Shown: positions 16,484 to 25,160 of the stretch, one piece after another | Numbering within the stretch: position 1 is the first letter of the stretch | How the letters are laid out: every line of letters begins with the position of its first letter | Source of the DNA: an uncultured Lachnospiraceae bacterium | Lineage (GTDB): Bacteria > Bacillota > Clostridia > Lachnospirales > Lachnospiraceae | DNA length: 64,000 bases | Direction: 5' to 3' | Assembly (NCBI GenBank): GCA_944383265.1 | Contig: CALWOX010000001.1 | Coordinates: forward strand, 62,001-126,000 | Program-made: the position numbers and the translations under genes | Notes under the pieces: model-generated | What the model saw: the letters and a program-made list of their open reading frames with translations, nothing else | Database searches by the model: none | Told to the model about the DNA's origin: nothing

Positions 16484-17206
16484 CTACACGATCAATTTAA
16501 ATTTATCGCCAATACAAAGCTGCGTTGAAAGCCAAAGATATTTTTCATCAGTATCTTGAGTTATATTTTCGATACGAAGTAAAGGATAGCCCTTAGTAAT
16601 ATTAAGCTCTTTTGCCTGTCTGGAATTTGCAAATATAATATCGATCGTTTTTTGAGAATGATCAGGATAAATATTATATTTATCTCTCAAGATTGTAAAT
16701 AAAGAAACATCATTGAGATTTTCTCCGAAAAGAAAAGAGAAACATTCAGGGAATCTGGAAATCTCTATAGCAACAGGTTTTTCATTTGCATAACGTATTC
16801 TTTCCAAAACTAATATTTTATCATTTTCAGATAACTTCATCAGCCTAATATCATCTGCGGAGGGCTCTTCCAGAGCTATTTTTACGGTTCTCGCGCCTGA
16901 AGTCATTCCAAGCATCCTGCACATTTCCGAGAATCCCATAACATTATTAGAAAGACCGCGTTGAAACTTTTGTTCGGCTACAAAAGTGCCTTTTCCGGGT
17001 TTCCTTTCAAGGTATCCTTTTTCCTGCAGATTATAGAGAGCTTTTCTTACTGTCACTCTGCTTACGTTATAAGTACTGCTTAATTCAAATTCTGTGGGTA
17101 TTTTTGTTCCCGGGGGGTAAATACCGCTTGTAATATCCTTAAGAATATTATCCGATAATTGTCTGTACATGGGTACAGAGCTCATACTTTCTAATTTTTC
17201 CGCCAT
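16484..17206 (-). CDS. GntR/HutC-family regulator (FrlR/FraR-like)
   Basis: A 240-residue regulator. The N-terminal winged helix has the GntR pattern (IPTEFELSSTYNVSRVTVRK, near residues 36-55) and the C-terminal UTRA domain binds a sugar-phosphate type effector in this family. It is transcribed divergently from the FrlB-type deglycase gene with 174 bases between the starts. A perfect TTGTATTAATACAA palindrome lies right before its own start, and ATACAA half-sites recur in the transporter promoter, so it likely represses itself and the catabolic genes until the Amadori compound is present. Confidence 0.88.
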   Translation of the reverse strand: MAEKLESMSSVPMYRQLSDNILKDITSGIYPPGTKIPTEFELSSTYNVSRVTVRKALYNLQEKGYLERKPGKGTFVAEQKFQRGLSNNVMGFSEMCRMLGMTSGARTVKIALEEPSADDIRLMKLSENDKILVLERIRYANEKPVAIEISRFPECFSFLFGENLNDVSLFTILRDKYNIYPDHSQKTIDIIFANSRQAKELNITKGYPLLRIENITQDTDEKYLWLSTQLCIGDKFKLIV

Positions 17207-17222
17207 AAATTTGTCCTTAACT

Positions 17223-17250
17223 TTGTATTAATACAATTATTATAATACAA
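17223..17250. promoter_or_regulatory. GntR operators in the divergent promoter region
   Basis: Perfect palindrome TTGTATTAATACAA (17223-17236), followed by a second imperfect copy ending ATACAA (17237-17250) that overlaps a TATAAT for the GntR gene on the minus strand. Binding would autoregulate gntR. Confidence 0.6.
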
Positions 17251-17303
17251 AGTTCTTAAAATGTATATTCGGAGAAGATAAAAAAGCCAACAGGTGAAAT
17301 TTA

Positions 17304-17332
17304 TTGACAAATGTATTATAATGTATTACTAT
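17304..17332 (+). promoter_or_regulatory. Promoter of the deglycase gene with repeat TGTATTA
   Basis: TTGACA (17304-17309), a 17-base spacer and TACTAT (17327-17332). The spacer carries two direct TGTATTA copies 10 bases apart (17312 and 17322), matching the GntR half-site, so repression by occlusion is likely. Confidence 0.6.
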
Positions 17333-17380
17333 AATTACAGAACAAAAAAATACATATATATTCAAAAGGAGAGGGATAGT

Positions 17381-18391
17381 ATGGTTTATACAGGAAAGGA
17401 TATTAAAAATATTGTATCAGAGATAATTGAGAAAAAGAAAAATGAAGGTGGGCTCAAATCTTTGTATTTCGTCGGATGCGGAGGATCATTAGGAGCTCTC
17501 TATCCTGCAAAAACTTTTATGGAGAAGGAAGCTACATGCATGAGATCAGCATGGATCAACAGCAATGAGTTTGTACACAATACTCCGAATGATTTTGGTA
17601 AAAACTCAATTTTACTTCTTGCTTGCCATAAGGGAAACACTCCCGAAACTATTGCCGCTGCAAAGCTCGGAAAAGAAAAGGGGGCCTCGGTCATCATACT
17701 TACATGGTTGGAGGAGTCAGAGATAATAGAGTTTGGGGACTATATTGTCAAATATACTTTTGATGCCAGCCCTGACCACCTTGCGGGGGATATTGACTAT
17801 GCCGGGGAAAAGACCATGTGCGCACTTTATGTGGCGGTAGAGGCGGTCAATCAGACAGAGGGCTACAAGAACTATGATAAATTTTATGAGGGAGCGGCAA
17901 GGATAACTACCATCATAAGAAATGCCAGAGAGCAGGTAAAGGACAGAGCTTTGGCCTTTGCCAAGGAGTATAAAAATGATGATATGATATACACCATGGG
18001 AAGTGGCGCAGGATATGGGGCTGCTTATATGGAGAGCATCTGCATATTTATGGAGATGCAATGGATTAACTCTGCAAGTATACATACAGGTGAATACTTC
18101 CATGGACCTTTTGAGGTTACAGATGCAAATCGCCCCTTTGTAATACAGGTTTCAGAGGGAAGTACAAGAGCTCTGGATGAAAGATGTCTTAAGTTTTTAA
18201 AGAAATATGCCAAGAGGATAGAGATACTGGATGCAAAGGAGCTCGGACTTTCAACTATTGATGCAACAGTTATAGATTATTTTAATCATTCACTTTTTAA
18301 TAACGTATATCCTATATATAACCATGCTCTGGCTGAGGAGCGTAAGCACCCTCTTACAACCAGACGTTACATGTGGAAGGTTGAGTATTAA
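17381..18391 (+). CDS. frlB: SIS-domain sugar-amine 6-phosphate deglycase (FrlB/FraB-like)
   Basis: A 336-residue protein with two sugar-isomerase (SIS) domains. The FrlB/FraB family splits 6-phosphorylated Amadori compounds such as fructoselysine-P or fructose-asparagine-P into glucose-6-P and the amino acid. Family features seen are LYFVGCGGSLGA (SIS 1), SIHTGEYFHGPFEV (active-site region, like the ESGEFRHGPLE of FrlB) and the C-terminal RRYMWKVEY. The start at 17381 follows AAAGGAGAGGG; the longer frame to 17294 would include the promoter. A terminator follows, so this gene is its own transcript, opposite the GntR gene. Confidence 0.82.
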   Translation: MVYTGKDIKNIVSEIIEKKKNEGGLKSLYFVGCGGSLGALYPAKTFMEKEATCMRSAWINSNEFVHNTPNDFGKNSILLLACHKGNTPETIAAAKLGKEKGASVIILTWLEESEIIEFGDYIVKYTFDASPDHLAGDIDYAGEKTMCALYVAVEAVNQTEGYKNYDKFYEGAARITTIIRNAREQVKDRALAFAKEYKNDDMIYTMGSGAGYGAAYMESICIFMEMQWINSASIHTGEYFHGPFEVTDANRPFVIQVSEGSTRALDERCLKFLKKYAKRIEILDAKELGLSTIDATVIDYFNHSLFNNVYPIYNHALAEERKHPLTTRRYMWKVEY

Positions 18392-18449
18392 TAAAACTCT
18401 CGGTTTGATTTTTAAGATGCACCATCTTTACAGGTTAAACTGATATATA

Positions 18450-18486
18450 CCTCTTTCATCGGACAATAACCGGTGAAAGGGGTTTT
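18450..18486 (+). terminator. Terminator after the deglycase gene
   Basis: CCTCTTTCATCGG pairs with CCGGTGAAAGGGG (G-U pairs allowed) and is followed by TTTT. Confidence 0.75.
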
Positions 18487-18644
18487 ATATTTATATAAAA
18501 CAATTCAAGACATTTAAGAGAAAGATAAGAGAGGTAATTAAAGACAGCCGGGTATTAAATTTAAAAACAAATCAAGTAAATGTAAAAATAGCCAAAAACA
18601 AGGTGTTTTATTTGTAAATAATAAACATAAAACATAATATAACA

Positions 18645-18715
18645 ATACAATATATTGACAAAAAGAAACAGATACAATAGAATACAAATAGATACAAAGA
18701 GACAATATAATACAA
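18645..18715 (+). promoter_or_regulatory. Promoter with helically phased ATACAA repeats
   Basis: TTGACA (18655-18660), a 17-base spacer and TAGAAT (18678-18683) form the promoter. ATACAA occurs at 18645, 18672, 18682, 18692 and 18710; three copies are exactly 10 bases apart. ATACAA is the half-site of the GntR palindrome at 17223. The rest of the 18392-18805 gap, apart from the terminator, shows only AT-rich leader. Confidence 0.6.
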
Positions 18716-18805
18716 ATCTCTTAATCCCCCGGCCGGGATAAAAGTAACCAATCAACATATTTTAATTAAATAAGATCTGAAAGTATCAAAAAGGGGGATA
18801 GAAAA

Positions 18806-20134
18806 ATGGTATTCTGGATCGAACTTATAATCGTTCTCGCTCTGATATTCTGGGGAACCAGAAAGGGCGGATTGTTCATGACCCTGGCGGGTGGACTTGG
18901 AGTATTTCTTTTTACGTTTGTGTTTAAGGCACCTATGTCAGAGCCGCCATTAACAGTTCTCAGGATAATCTTTGCTGTTGTGCTTGCAGGAGGAGCTATG
19001 CAGGCTATCGGAGGAGTTGATTATCTCGTAGCAGTTGCGGAAAAGATCCTCAGAAAATATCCTAAGGCTATAACAATAATGGCACCTGTTGTATCCTTTG
19101 TATTCGTATTCTGCAGCGGAACAGGCCATATAGTTTGGAGCTTGCTTCCCATTATAAACGAGCTTGCTATTGAGAACAAGGTCAGGCCTGAAAGACCTAT
19201 AGCGGCAAGTATTGTTGCAAGCCAGAACGCAGTCTGCGCCACACCCTTGGCGGCCGCAACCGCAGCTATGATAGGCTTTATGGAGCCTGCAGGAGTAAGC
19301 ATGGTAAAGCTTCTTATGGTAGTTATACCTGCGACCTTCATAGGCTCGCTTATGGCAGGAGTTGTAATGCTCAAGAAGGGAAAGGAGCTACTTGAAGATC
19401 CTGAGGTTCAAAAGAGGATAGCTGACGGTACATTGAAGCTTAACAATGAGCCGAAAAAGGAAAAGGTAGATTTCTCAAAATTCAGCAAAAATGCGAAGAT
19501 GTCAGTTGCGGTATTTCTTATAGGAATGCTTTTGATAGTAATTCTTGGAGCAGTGCCTTCATTGCGTCCTGCTCTTTCAGATGGAAACAGCCTTGGAATG
19601 ACAGATATTATCCAGATATTCATGCTGGTGATAGCGTTAGTTATTTCATTGCTTATGAGAAACGGTCAGAAGGCAGATTCAATTATGGAGACTCAGGTGT
19701 TTAAAGCGGGAATGTTTGCGTGTGCCATGGTTATCGGTCTTTGCTGGATGGTCAATATTTTTATCGGATCACAGTCAACCTTCCTTACCGAAACAGTTTC
19801 ACAGCTTACAGATAAATATCCTTGGGTATTTATAATAGCTTGTTACCTTGTTGCCAATATAACAACATCACAGGCCTCTACAACGGCCATAGTCGTTCCT
19901 CTCGGCATTGCATTGGGAGTAAGCACACCTGTACTGGTTGCCGGATGGTCGCTTGTAGGATCACATTTCCTTATTCCCGCAGCATCCGAGGCGCTTGCCG
20001 CAATACCTTTTGATACCGCAGGAACAACAAAGATAGGTAAGTTTGTATTTAACACAAGCTATCTGTTACCTTCTGTAGTGATGGCGGTTGTGGATGCCGG
20101 AGTTGCATTCCTGCTTGGTACTGTGATCTTCTAA
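18806..20134 (+). CDS. Dcu-family transporter (FraA-like)
   Basis: A 442-residue membrane protein with about 10-12 hydrophobic segments. It aligns with the DcuA/DcuB C4-dicarboxylate family: VELIIVL-type start, GGVDYLVAVAEKILRKYPK, SGTGHIVWSLLPII and the C-terminal DTAGTTKIGKFVFN. The Salmonella fructose-asparagine transporter FraA belongs to this family, and the neighbouring FrlB/FrlC/FrlD-type genes make uptake of an Amadori-type amino acid conjugate more likely than of succinate or fumarate. A good AAGGGGG site precedes it. It heads the long catabolic operon; a terminator-like hairpin follows. Confidence 0.8.
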   Translation: MVFWIELIIVLALIFWGTRKGGLFMTLAGGLGVFLFTFVFKAPMSEPPLTVLRIIFAVVLAGGAMQAIGGVDYLVAVAEKILRKYPKAITIMAPVVSFVFVFCSGTGHIVWSLLPIINELAIENKVRPERPIAASIVASQNAVCATPLAAATAAMIGFMEPAGVSMVKLLMVVIPATFIGSLMAGVVMLKKGKELLEDPEVQKRIADGTLKLNNEPKKEKVDFSKFSKNAKMSVAVFLIGMLLIVILGAVPSLRPALSDGNSLGMTDIIQIFMLVIALVISLLMRNGQKADSIMETQVFKAGMFACAMVIGLCWMVNIFIGSQSTFLTETVSQLTDKYPWVFIIACYLVANITTSQASTTAIVVPLGIALGVSTPVLVAGWSLVGSHFLIPAASEALAAIPFDTAGTTKIGKFVFNTSYLLPSVVMAVVDAGVAFLLGTVIF

Positions 20135-20192
20135 AAAAGACAGCTCGGTTTTTATAAATATAGAAATGGCTGTGATATAGCACTGATACGAT

Positions 20193-20236
20193 ACTGTCGC
20201 AGGTGGTGTTTTATTGCGCCTCTGCGGCAGTTTTTT
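20193..20236 (+). terminator. Intra-operon terminator/attenuator before the first epimerase gene
   Basis: ACTGTCGCAGG pairs with CCTCTGCGGCAGT (small bulges) and is followed by six T residues that run straight into the AGGAGGAG ribosome site. It would make the transporter transcript more abundant than the enzymes. Confidence 0.65.
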
Positions 20237-20249
20237 AGGAGGAGAAGAT

Positions 20250-21059
20250 ATGAAATTTACATTGATGAGTTACCATTACCTGAGATATCCCATAAGAAAA
20301 TACTTGGATAAGATGGAAAGGTCTCCGCTTGACGGATTGGATATATACTGTACCGCACCTCAGCTTAATCCCTTTGATTATCAGCTTGGAGACCTTATAC
20401 AGCTTAACAGGGATATCAAGGACCGCCATCTGACACCATATGTTCTTACTGCGGAAAACTGCGCTTATCCTGTGAATTTGGCAACATCAAATAATGTTAC
20501 ATGGGAATCAACGATACGCTATTATCAAAGGCTTATTGATACCGCGGAGTTCTTGGACTTTCCTAATATACAAATGTGTCCGGGCTCATCATATTTTGAT
20601 AAGGGAAGAGAAGAGGGTTGGAAGCGTCAGGTGGATGCATTCAGACTTTTGACAACATATGCGAAAAGAAAGGGAATAAATATATTTCTTGAAACATGCA
20701 AGTCCACAACTACTAATCTCATTGTAAAGAGCACGGAACTGAAAAAATTTATTGATGAAGTAGGTGCGGATAACCTTAAGGGGCTTTCGGATACAGACCA
20801 GATGGCTTTGGCGGGAGAAGATATAAACGACTATATGGACAACTTGAAAGAAAGCTACGGATTTGTTCATTTCAGTGATGCGGGACATACCATTCCGGGG
20901 ACAGGAGGTCTTCCCATGAAAGAATACTATGATACCTTGGTAAAACGTGGATATGACGGTTGGTGTTCATGCGAAATGTGCAGCAGAGAATATTATATTG
21001 ATCCGGATGCGGCAACAGACAGATACATAGATTTTATAAAGAATGTTTTGGAGGTGTGA
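20250..21059 (+). CDS. FrlC-type sugar epimerase, TIM barrel (copy 1)
   Basis: A 269-residue protein of the xylose-isomerase-like TIM-barrel family (AP_endonuc_2). It resembles FrlC, which interconverts C3 epimers of fructosamines. Features: TAENCAYPVNLA (like the TPETNGYPYN stretch of FrlC), INIFLETCK, GLSDTDQMALAG, FVHFSDAGHTIPGTGG (HxPGxG motif) and GWCSCEM. Glu, Asp, His and Glu in these blocks are the expected metal ligands. The start at 20250 has AGGAGGAG upstream. A paralogue follows directly. Confidence 0.78.
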   Translation: MKFTLMSYHYLRYPIRKYLDKMERSPLDGLDIYCTAPQLNPFDYQLGDLIQLNRDIKDRHLTPYVLTAENCAYPVNLATSNNVTWESTIRYYQRLIDTAEFLDFPNIQMCPGSSYFDKGREEGWKRQVDAFRLLTTYAKRKGINIFLETCKSTTTNLIVKSTELKKFIDEVGADNLKGLSDTDQMALAGEDINDYMDNLKESYGFVHFSDAGHTIPGTGGLPMKEYYDTLVKRGYDGWCSCEMCSREYYIDPDAATDRYIDFIKNVLEV

Positions 21060-21061
21060 TT

Positions 21062-21889
21062 ATGAAATGGATACCTATGACACTACATTATCTGAGGTTC
21101 AGCCCTGAAAAATTCCTGGATAAGCTCAAGGATTCTCCTTTTGACAGTTTTGACCTTTATATGTCCGCACCTCAACTCAATGCGTTTGACTATCCCTTGG
21201 GTGACCTTATTGCGCTCGACAGAGAAATACAAAAAAGAGATCTTACAGTTTATGCGATTACGCCGGAAAACTGTACATATCCCTGTAATTTTGCGACTCA
21301 GAACAGGGAGACAAGGGAATCTTCCCTCAGATATTATCAGAGGGCTGTGGACACAGCTGAATATCTGGGATGCCATAATGTACAGATAAGCATAGGATTC
21401 GGATATTTTGACGCTCCGAGGGAAGAGGCTTGGGATAATGTCAAGAACAGCCTTCAGCTTTTGGCGGAATATTCGAAGAAAAAGAAAGTAAATCTTTTTT
21501 TGGAGGAGTGCAAGGATACTACAACGCAGGTGCTGAATTACAGTGAGGATATTAAGGAAATGATAGACCAAGTAGGCTTTGATAATGTGCTTGGAATGGT
21601 TGATACAGACCAAATGACTTTTGCAGGGCAGAGCATAGATGATTATTTCAACAGCCTGGGGGAGAAGATGGGATATGTTCACTTTAATGACAGAGGCCAT
21701 ACTGTGCCGGGACATGAGGACTTTCCCATGAAGAAGTATTATGAGGATCTGAAGAGAAATAACTACGGGGGTGTTTGTTGTTTTGAACTTACAGACAGAA
21801 GATATTATGAGGATCCGGATAAGGCTGTGGATCAGTGCATAGAGTGGCTCGTAAAGAACACTGATGAGTATAAAGGATATAGAAATTAA
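21062..21889 (+). CDS. FrlC-type sugar epimerase, TIM barrel (copy 2)
   Basis: A 275-residue paralogue of the preceding gene with the same blocks: TPENCTYPCNFA, VNLFLEECK, GMVDTDQMTFAG, YVHFNDRGHTVPGHED and GVCCFEL. Metal ligands appear conserved. The start at 21062 follows GGAGGTG; the stop of copy 1 is 2 bases upstream. Two tandem epimerases suggest two related epimeric substrates or successive steps. Confidence 0.78.
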   Translation: MKWIPMTLHYLRFSPEKFLDKLKDSPFDSFDLYMSAPQLNAFDYPLGDLIALDREIQKRDLTVYAITPENCTYPCNFATQNRETRESSLRYYQRAVDTAEYLGCHNVQISIGFGYFDAPREEAWDNVKNSLQLLAEYSKKKKVNLFLEECKDTTTQVLNYSEDIKEMIDQVGFDNVLGMVDTDQMTFAGQSIDDYFNSLGEKMGYVHFNDRGHTVPGHEDFPMKKYYEDLKRNNYGGVCCFELTDRRYYEDPDKAVDQCIEWLVKNTDEYKGYRN

Positions 21890-21923
21890 TCAGAACCGAA
21901 TAAGTTTATTGGAGGAAGAAGAC

Positions 21924-22733
21924 ATGTGGACTAAGGACATGTTTGGAGTTGAAAAGCCGATAATAGCCCTTTTGCATTTGGACCCTTTGACAGATGATCC
22001 TGCCTTTTGCGGAGATATGGAAAAAGTTATTGATGATGCAGAAAGGGACTTGATTGCATTGCAGGAAGGCGGAGTAGATGGAATTCTTATTGCAAATGAG
22101 TTCAGCCTTCCGTATCAACCTGTGGCCAATATAGCTACTATTTCGGCTATGGCTTATTTGATCGGTGCAATAAGAGAAAAGATAAAAATACCATTTGGGG
22201 TAAATATTGTAAAAAATCCGATAGCGACGATAGAACTTGGAGCAGCTGTAGGAGCATCCTTTGGAAGGAGCTGTTTTTCAGGGGCATATATGGGGGAGTA
22301 TGGATTGTATTTTTCTAATAATGGTGAGGCAATAAGAAGACGCAAGGCTTTAGGTGTTGAAAATATGAAGCTTCTGTTTAAGGTCAACCCTGAGGCAGAT
22401 ACTTACCTGGTCGACAGAGATATTCAGACTGTAGCTAAATCTATTATGTCTGGCGGATTTGCGGATGGCCTTTGTGTTTCGGGAGCTGCAGCCGGAGAGG
22501 AACCTGATGATGGAAATCTCAGAAGAGTGTATGACGTTGCTTCCGAAAAAGGAGTTCCGGTTTTTTGCAATACAGGCTGTAACCATAAAAATGTCAGAGA
22601 AAAACTGAGATTCAGTGATGGTGTATGTGTAGGTACAGCATTTAAAAAAGATGGGGTTTTGACAGAACATGTAGACTCTGAAAGAGTAAAAGAATTTATG
22701 TCTATAGTAAAGGATGTCCGTAGAAGCTTATAA
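21924..22733 (+). CDS. BtpA/SgcQ-family TIM-barrel protein
   Basis: A 269-residue protein of the BtpA/SgcQ family. SgcQ sits in an E. coli sugar operon with unknown reaction; BtpA is linked to photosystem I biogenesis in cyanobacteria. Typical segments are IIALLHLDPLTDDP, FGVNIVKNPIATIELG, ASFGRSCFSGAYMGEYGLY and PVFCNTGCNHKNVREKL. The start at 21924 (MWTKDMFG) has GGAGGAAG upstream. In this operon it probably acts on a phosphorylated sugar. The reaction cannot be named. Confidence 0.75.
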   Translation: MWTKDMFGVEKPIIALLHLDPLTDDPAFCGDMEKVIDDAERDLIALQEGGVDGILIANEFSLPYQPVANIATISAMAYLIGAIREKIKIPFGVNIVKNPIATIELGAAVGASFGRSCFSGAYMGEYGLYFSNNGEAIRRRKALGVENMKLLFKVNPEADTYLVDRDIQTVAKSIMSGGFADGLCVSGAAAGEEPDDGNLRRVYDVASEKGVPVFCNTGCNHKNVREKLRFSDGVCVGTAFKKDGVLTEHVDSERVKEFMSIVKDVRRSL

Positions 22734-22743
22734 GGAGCAAAAG

Positions 22744-24282
22744 ATGGATAAGTATTTTTTGGGAATAGATGTAGGCACTTATGAATCCAGAGGAATACTT
22801 TTAAATAATAACTTTGAGATCATAGCAGATTGTTCAGTGTCACATTCAATGATAAATCCTAAGGCAGGTTGGTTTGAACACGATGCTGAAAAGGATTGGT
22901 GGGGAGATTTTTGTAAGCTTTCAAGAGAAATTCTAAAGGTTTCAGGTATAAACCCAAAAGAGATTGCCGGTATTGGAGCGAGTACTTTGGGAACAGATTG
23001 TCTTCCGGTAGACGAAAATTGCAGGCCTTTAAGAAACGCAATTTTATACGGAATTGATGCAAGGTCAGCAGAAGAGATTAAATTGCTCAACAAATATTAT
23101 GGAGCCGAAAAAGTACGAAAATTATTTGGACATCCTATATGCAGTGGTGATACTGCGACAAAGATTCTTTGGGTGAGAAGAAATGAACCTGAGATATATT
23201 CAAAAACATATAAGTTTCTTACAGGAAGTTCTTATATTACAGCTAAGCTTACCGGAGAGTATGTCATAGACCAATTTCTTGCAAAGGGATCTTTTCGACC
23301 GCTTTATAACAAGGATGGAAGCATTAATGAAACAGAATCCGGGATATATTGCGATCCTTCAAAGCTATGCAAGACAGCATTTTCTACTGAAGTGGTAGGG
23401 CATGTTACACCTGAAGCTGCAGAAGATACAGGGCTTGCAGAAGGTACGCCTGTTATTGCCGGAACAGGAGATTCAACAGCTGAGTCTATAAGCGCGGGGC
23501 TCATACAGCCCGGAACAGTTTTTTTCCAGTTTGGTTCCTCAATGTTTTTTTATTATCTTACGGATGTACAGATAAGTGATTTTGAATCAGAAAACGGAAA
23601 CGGAAAGCTGAAAAGTGGAAAGGAATTTACTATTCCCGGAACATTTTGCTTGGGAGATGGTACTAACGCAGCAGGCACATTAACACGTTGGGTAAGAAAT
23701 ACGTTCTATTCGGAAGAACTGGAGAAAGAAAATAACGGAGGAGAAAATGCTTATACTGTAATGGCCTCCGAAGCGGCAGAGACAGATCCGGGATCAGACG
23801 GACTGATCATACTTCCTTATATATATGGAGAGAGAAGTCCCATACAAGATCCGGATGCTAAGGGCATAGTATTCGGCCTAAAAGGGGGCCATACAAGAAA
23901 ACATATAAACAGAGCGGCACTTGAAGGAATAGGATATTCAGTGTATCAACATCTTTTATTGTTTAAAGAAATGAACATTCCGCCAAAAGAGATAATTGTC
24001 GCAGGCGGGGGAACCAAAAATGAAACTTGGATGCAAATTGTCTGCGACATGGCAGGAATGCCTGTAAGCATTCGAAAACCATGTTGTTGCTCAGCCTTGG
24101 GAGATGCAATGTTGGCGGCTTTGGGGATAGGCAGACTTAAGGACTTCAAAGATCTTAAGAATAATCTTCCTGAAGGAAGAACAATTTTACCGAATGAGAA
24201 AAATCATAAGTATTATATAGATCACTATAAAATTTATAGAGATTTATATCTTAAGACCCGTGATCTTATGCATTTATTTTGA
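22744..24282 (+). CDS. FGGY-family carbohydrate kinase (xylulokinase-like)
   Basis: A 512-residue sugar kinase. FLGIDVGTYESRGILL is the N-terminal phosphate motif, GTGDSTAESISAG contains the catalytic Asp region, and PKEIIVAGGGTKNETWMQI is the adenosine motif. Substrates in this family include xylulose, ribulose and glycerol; specificity is not readable here. It starts 10 bases after the BtpA-type gene with AAGGAG. Presence of a sugar kinase beside two PfkB kinases suggests a second phosphorylation step or a second substrate. Confidence 0.85.
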   Translation: MDKYFLGIDVGTYESRGILLNNNFEIIADCSVSHSMINPKAGWFEHDAEKDWWGDFCKLSREILKVSGINPKEIAGIGASTLGTDCLPVDENCRPLRNAILYGIDARSAEEIKLLNKYYGAEKVRKLFGHPICSGDTATKILWVRRNEPEIYSKTYKFLTGSSYITAKLTGEYVIDQFLAKGSFRPLYNKDGSINETESGIYCDPSKLCKTAFSTEVVGHVTPEAAEDTGLAEGTPVIAGTGDSTAESISAGLIQPGTVFFQFGSSMFFYYLTDVQISDFESENGNGKLKSGKEFTIPGTFCLGDGTNAAGTLTRWVRNTFYSEELEKENNGGENAYTVMASEAAETDPGSDGLIILPYIYGERSPIQDPDAKGIVFGLKGGHTRKHINRAALEGIGYSVYQHLLLFKEMNIPPKEIIVAGGGTKNETWMQIVCDMAGMPVSIRKPCCCSALGDAMLAALGIGRLKDFKDLKNNLPEGRTILPNEKNHKYYIDHYKIYRDLYLKTRDLMHLF

Positions 24283-24296
24283 TGGAGGTTTAGAAA

Positions 24297-25160
24297 ATGG
24301 TAATTGACACACATATCAGGCCGGCATTATTTTCACCGATTTGCCGAGATAAGGAAAGCTTTAAAAGACGATGCGATAATATGAATTATCATCTTATGGG
24401 ACCTGCAAGTATAGATCTTCTGAAAGAACAGTATGCATTGGCCGGTATAGAAAAGGTATTTTTGCTTCCCTCAGATTGTTCTTTTGATACAGGAAAGGCG
24501 GATATATCAAATGATGATATTGCTCTGCTGGTATCCGAAGCTCCTGAAATGTTTATAGGATTTGCTTCGGCAGATCCGAGAAATCAAAATGCACAAGAGA
24601 ATCTGGAGAAGGCATTTTCCGAGTTAAAGCTTGAAGGATTATATATCAACACAGCAAGGCTTCAAATAGAGCCATATGACAAGAATCTGTACAGGCTTTA
24701 CGAGATATGCAAAAAATACAATAAGCCGATTATTTTTCATTGCGGCTTGTCTTTAGAGACAAATGCAATATCTTCGTATGCAAAGCCTGCGGATTTCGAG
24801 AGGGTTTTCAGAGATTTTCCTGAAACCAATATCTGCCTTACCCATATGGGATGGCCTTGGGTGCAAGAGACAGCAGCTATGCTTTTGAAGTATCCGAATG
24901 CTTACAGCAGTACCGCTTTGATGAATTTTGACGGACCATATCAGATATTCAGAAAAGTCTTTACGGAGGACATGGGAAAGCTGTGGGTAGAGCATAATAT
25001 AGCAGATAAAATAATGTTCGGGTCAGGATCTCCAAGAATAAGACCTGTGAGAAGTTTCAGAGGTTTGGACAGCCTTGGGTTTTCTGAAAAGGTCAAGGAA
25101 AAAATTTATTACAGGAATGCTTTACGATTTCTGAGATCGGAGAGTACAGATGCAGTTTAA
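24297..25160 (+). CDS. Amidohydrolase-2-like TIM-barrel hydrolase with altered metal ligands
   Basis: A 287-residue protein with the fold pattern of amidohydrolase family 2. It starts VIDTHIRPALF where the family has a DxHxH pair: the second His is replaced by Arg. The later ligand blocks IIFHCGLS and CLTHMGWPW keep their histidines, but the usual GSD/GTD aspartate before the last helix reads MFGSGSPR, so the catalytic Asp is missing. It may be a single-metal, non-hydrolytic or repurposed member. It overlaps the YjbQ gene by 11 bases, indicating tight coupling. Confidence 0.7.
   Translation: MVIDTHIRPALFSPICRDKESFKRRCDNMNYHLMGPASIDLLKEQYALAGIEKVFLLPSDCSFDTGKADISNDDIALLVSEAPEMFIGFASADPRNQNAQENLEKAFSELKLEGLYINTARLQIEPYDKNLYRLYEICKKYNKPIIFHCGLSLETNAISSYAKPADFERVFRDFPETNICLTHMGWPWVQETAAMLLKYPNAYSSTALMNFDGPYQIFRKVFTEDMGKLWVEHNIADKIMFGSGSPRIRPVRSFRGLDSLGFSEKVKEKIYYRNALRFLRSESTDAV

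Noticed and set aside
18645..18715. CRISPR-like short repeats
   Set aside because: The repeat unit is only 6 bases with no spacers; it fits regulator half-sites in a promoter. No CRISPR array or cas gene was seen in the window.
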